Below the pieces are notes generated by a model. It was given only the letters and a program-made list of their open reading frames with translations. It did no database searches and was not told the origin of the DNA. Position numbers and translations under genes: made by a program. A stretch of 64,000 nucleotides of DNA from an uncultured Chthonomonadales bacterium. Lineage in GTDB: Bacteria > Armatimonadota > Chthonomonadetes > Chthonomonadales > CAJBBX01. The stretch covers positions 65,454-129,453 of the forward strand of contig CALLMM010000018.1 of the NCBI GenBank assembly GCA_938005745.1, read 5' to 3'. Of the stretch, positions 63,455 to 64,000 are shown piece by piece. How positions within the stretch are numbered: the stretch's first letter is position 1; each line of letters begins with the position of its first letter.

Positions 63455-64000
63455 TCAGGCGTTGACCAGCGCGGCTTTTTCGGTCTCTTCGATCCAGCCG
63501 TAGCCCTTCTCCTCCAGCTCCAGCGCCAGCTCCTTGCCGCCGGATCGGACGATTCTCCCGTCCGCCATCACATGGACGATGTCGGGAACGATGTAGTTGA
63601 GAAGCCGCTGATAGTGCGTGACCACCACAAAGGCGCGCTCCGGGCTGCGCAGGCTGTTGACGCCGTTGGCGACGATCTTCAGCGCGTCAATGTCCAGTCC
63701 TGAGTCGGTCTCGTCCAGCAGAGCCAGTTTCGGCTCCAGCACCGACATCTGGAAGATCTCGTTGCGCTTCTTCTCTCCGCCGGAGAAGCCCTCGTTGACC
63801 GGACGCTGCAGCAGGGTGTTGTCCATCTCCAGCAGCTTCATCTTCTCGCGCACCAGCGCCAGGAACTCCATCGCGTCCAGCTCCTCCTGCCCGCGATGCT
63901 TGCGAATGGCGTTCAGAGCCGCCTTCAGAAAGTAGGAGTTATTGACGCCGGGGATCTCAACGGGATACTGAAACGCCAGAAAGATGCCCTCCTGCGCCCG
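63455..64000 (-). CDS. sufC: Fe-S assembly ATPase SufC, C-terminal part (cut by window edge)
   Basis: The frame runs to the right edge; 181 codons are present and the N-terminus with Walker A is missing. At the edge it reads [21 protein letters not shown], the Q-loop region. The ABC signature [15 protein letters not shown] and Walker [20 protein letters not shown] follow, with VVTHYQRLL as the H-loop. The ending is of SufC type. SufC is the ATPase of the SufBCD complex. sufB is not between sufC and sufD, so it must lie upstream, outside this window, or elsewhere. Confidence 0.95.
   Translation of the reverse strand, partial: RAQEGIFLAFQYPVEIPGVNNSYFLKAALNAIRKHRGQEELDAMEFLALVREKMKLLEMDNTLLQRPVNEGFSGGEKKRNEIFQMSVLEPKLALLDETDSGLDIDALKIVANGVNSLRSPERAFVVVTHYQRLLNYIVPDIVHVMADGRIVRSGGKELALELEEKGYGWIEETEKAALVNA

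Overview
The window is about 64 kb of GC-rich bacterial chromosome. It is densely coded, with short gaps and many one- or four-base overlaps. I found no tRNA, rRNA, CRISPR array, insertion sequence or phage gene. The gene mix is a flagellum, squalene synthesis genes hpnC, hpnD and hpnE, a heparinase-type lyase next to a DUF6785/DUF6784-type membrane protein, a protein with an H-X9-DG motif, GH116 and GH99-like enzymes, DUF2339 and a SUF system with SufU and SufT. This suggests a Gram-negative-type, free-living heterotroph, and the best guess is Armatimonadota. That placement is an inference from gene content and has not been tested by phylogeny.

Layout. Positions 1-4754 (minus) hold the hook genes fliK, flgD, a TIGR02530-type gene and flgE, which runs off the left edge. 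Positions 4887-10502 (plus) hold a tightly coupled heparinase II/III, cysteine hydrolase and polytopic membrane protein. Positions 10563-15970 (minus) hold a lipoprotein, an H-X9-DG protein, zwf, a primary-type sigma factor and a YtxH-like protein. Positions 16326-17705 (plus) hold a tryptophanase-like enzyme. Positions 17767-25409 (minus) hold atpD and atpC alone, a MscS channel coupled to a cyclase/ATPase/TPR regulator, folD and an enlarged nusB.

Positions 25705-29796 (plus) hold a one-Cys peroxiredoxin, a CapA-like protein, a zinc-ribbon membrane protein, a PhyH-type dioxygenase and a GNAT/Eis-type acetyltransferase. Positions 29793-37531 (minus) hold the flagellar basal-body and export-ATPase operon, in transcription order flgB, flgC, fliE, fliF, fliG, fliH, fliI, fliJ, a lytic transglycosylase and a MotE/YlxF-like gene. 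Positions 37918-43687 (plus) hold an outer-membrane barrel protein, a glycosyltransferase, a methyltransferase, a metallophosphoesterase, an M42 peptidase and gpsA. Positions 43684-49647 (minus) hold the squalene genes and neighbours. Positions 49679-54815 hold a polysaccharide deacetylase (minus), then GH116 and DUF3500 proteins (plus). Positions 54812-59238 (minus) hold two large membrane proteins. Positions 59553-64000 (minus) hold the SUF iron-sulfur operon, which runs off the right edge.

The most unusual points are these. A secreted GH99/WbsX-like domain is read in frame, with no stop, into squalene synthase HpnD. A 28-bp repeat occurs twice in the same reading frame inside fliK and once in the gap before flgE. 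NusB carries an internal insertion of more than 100 residues. A cyclase/ATPase/TPR protein is translationally coupled to a mechanosensitive channel.
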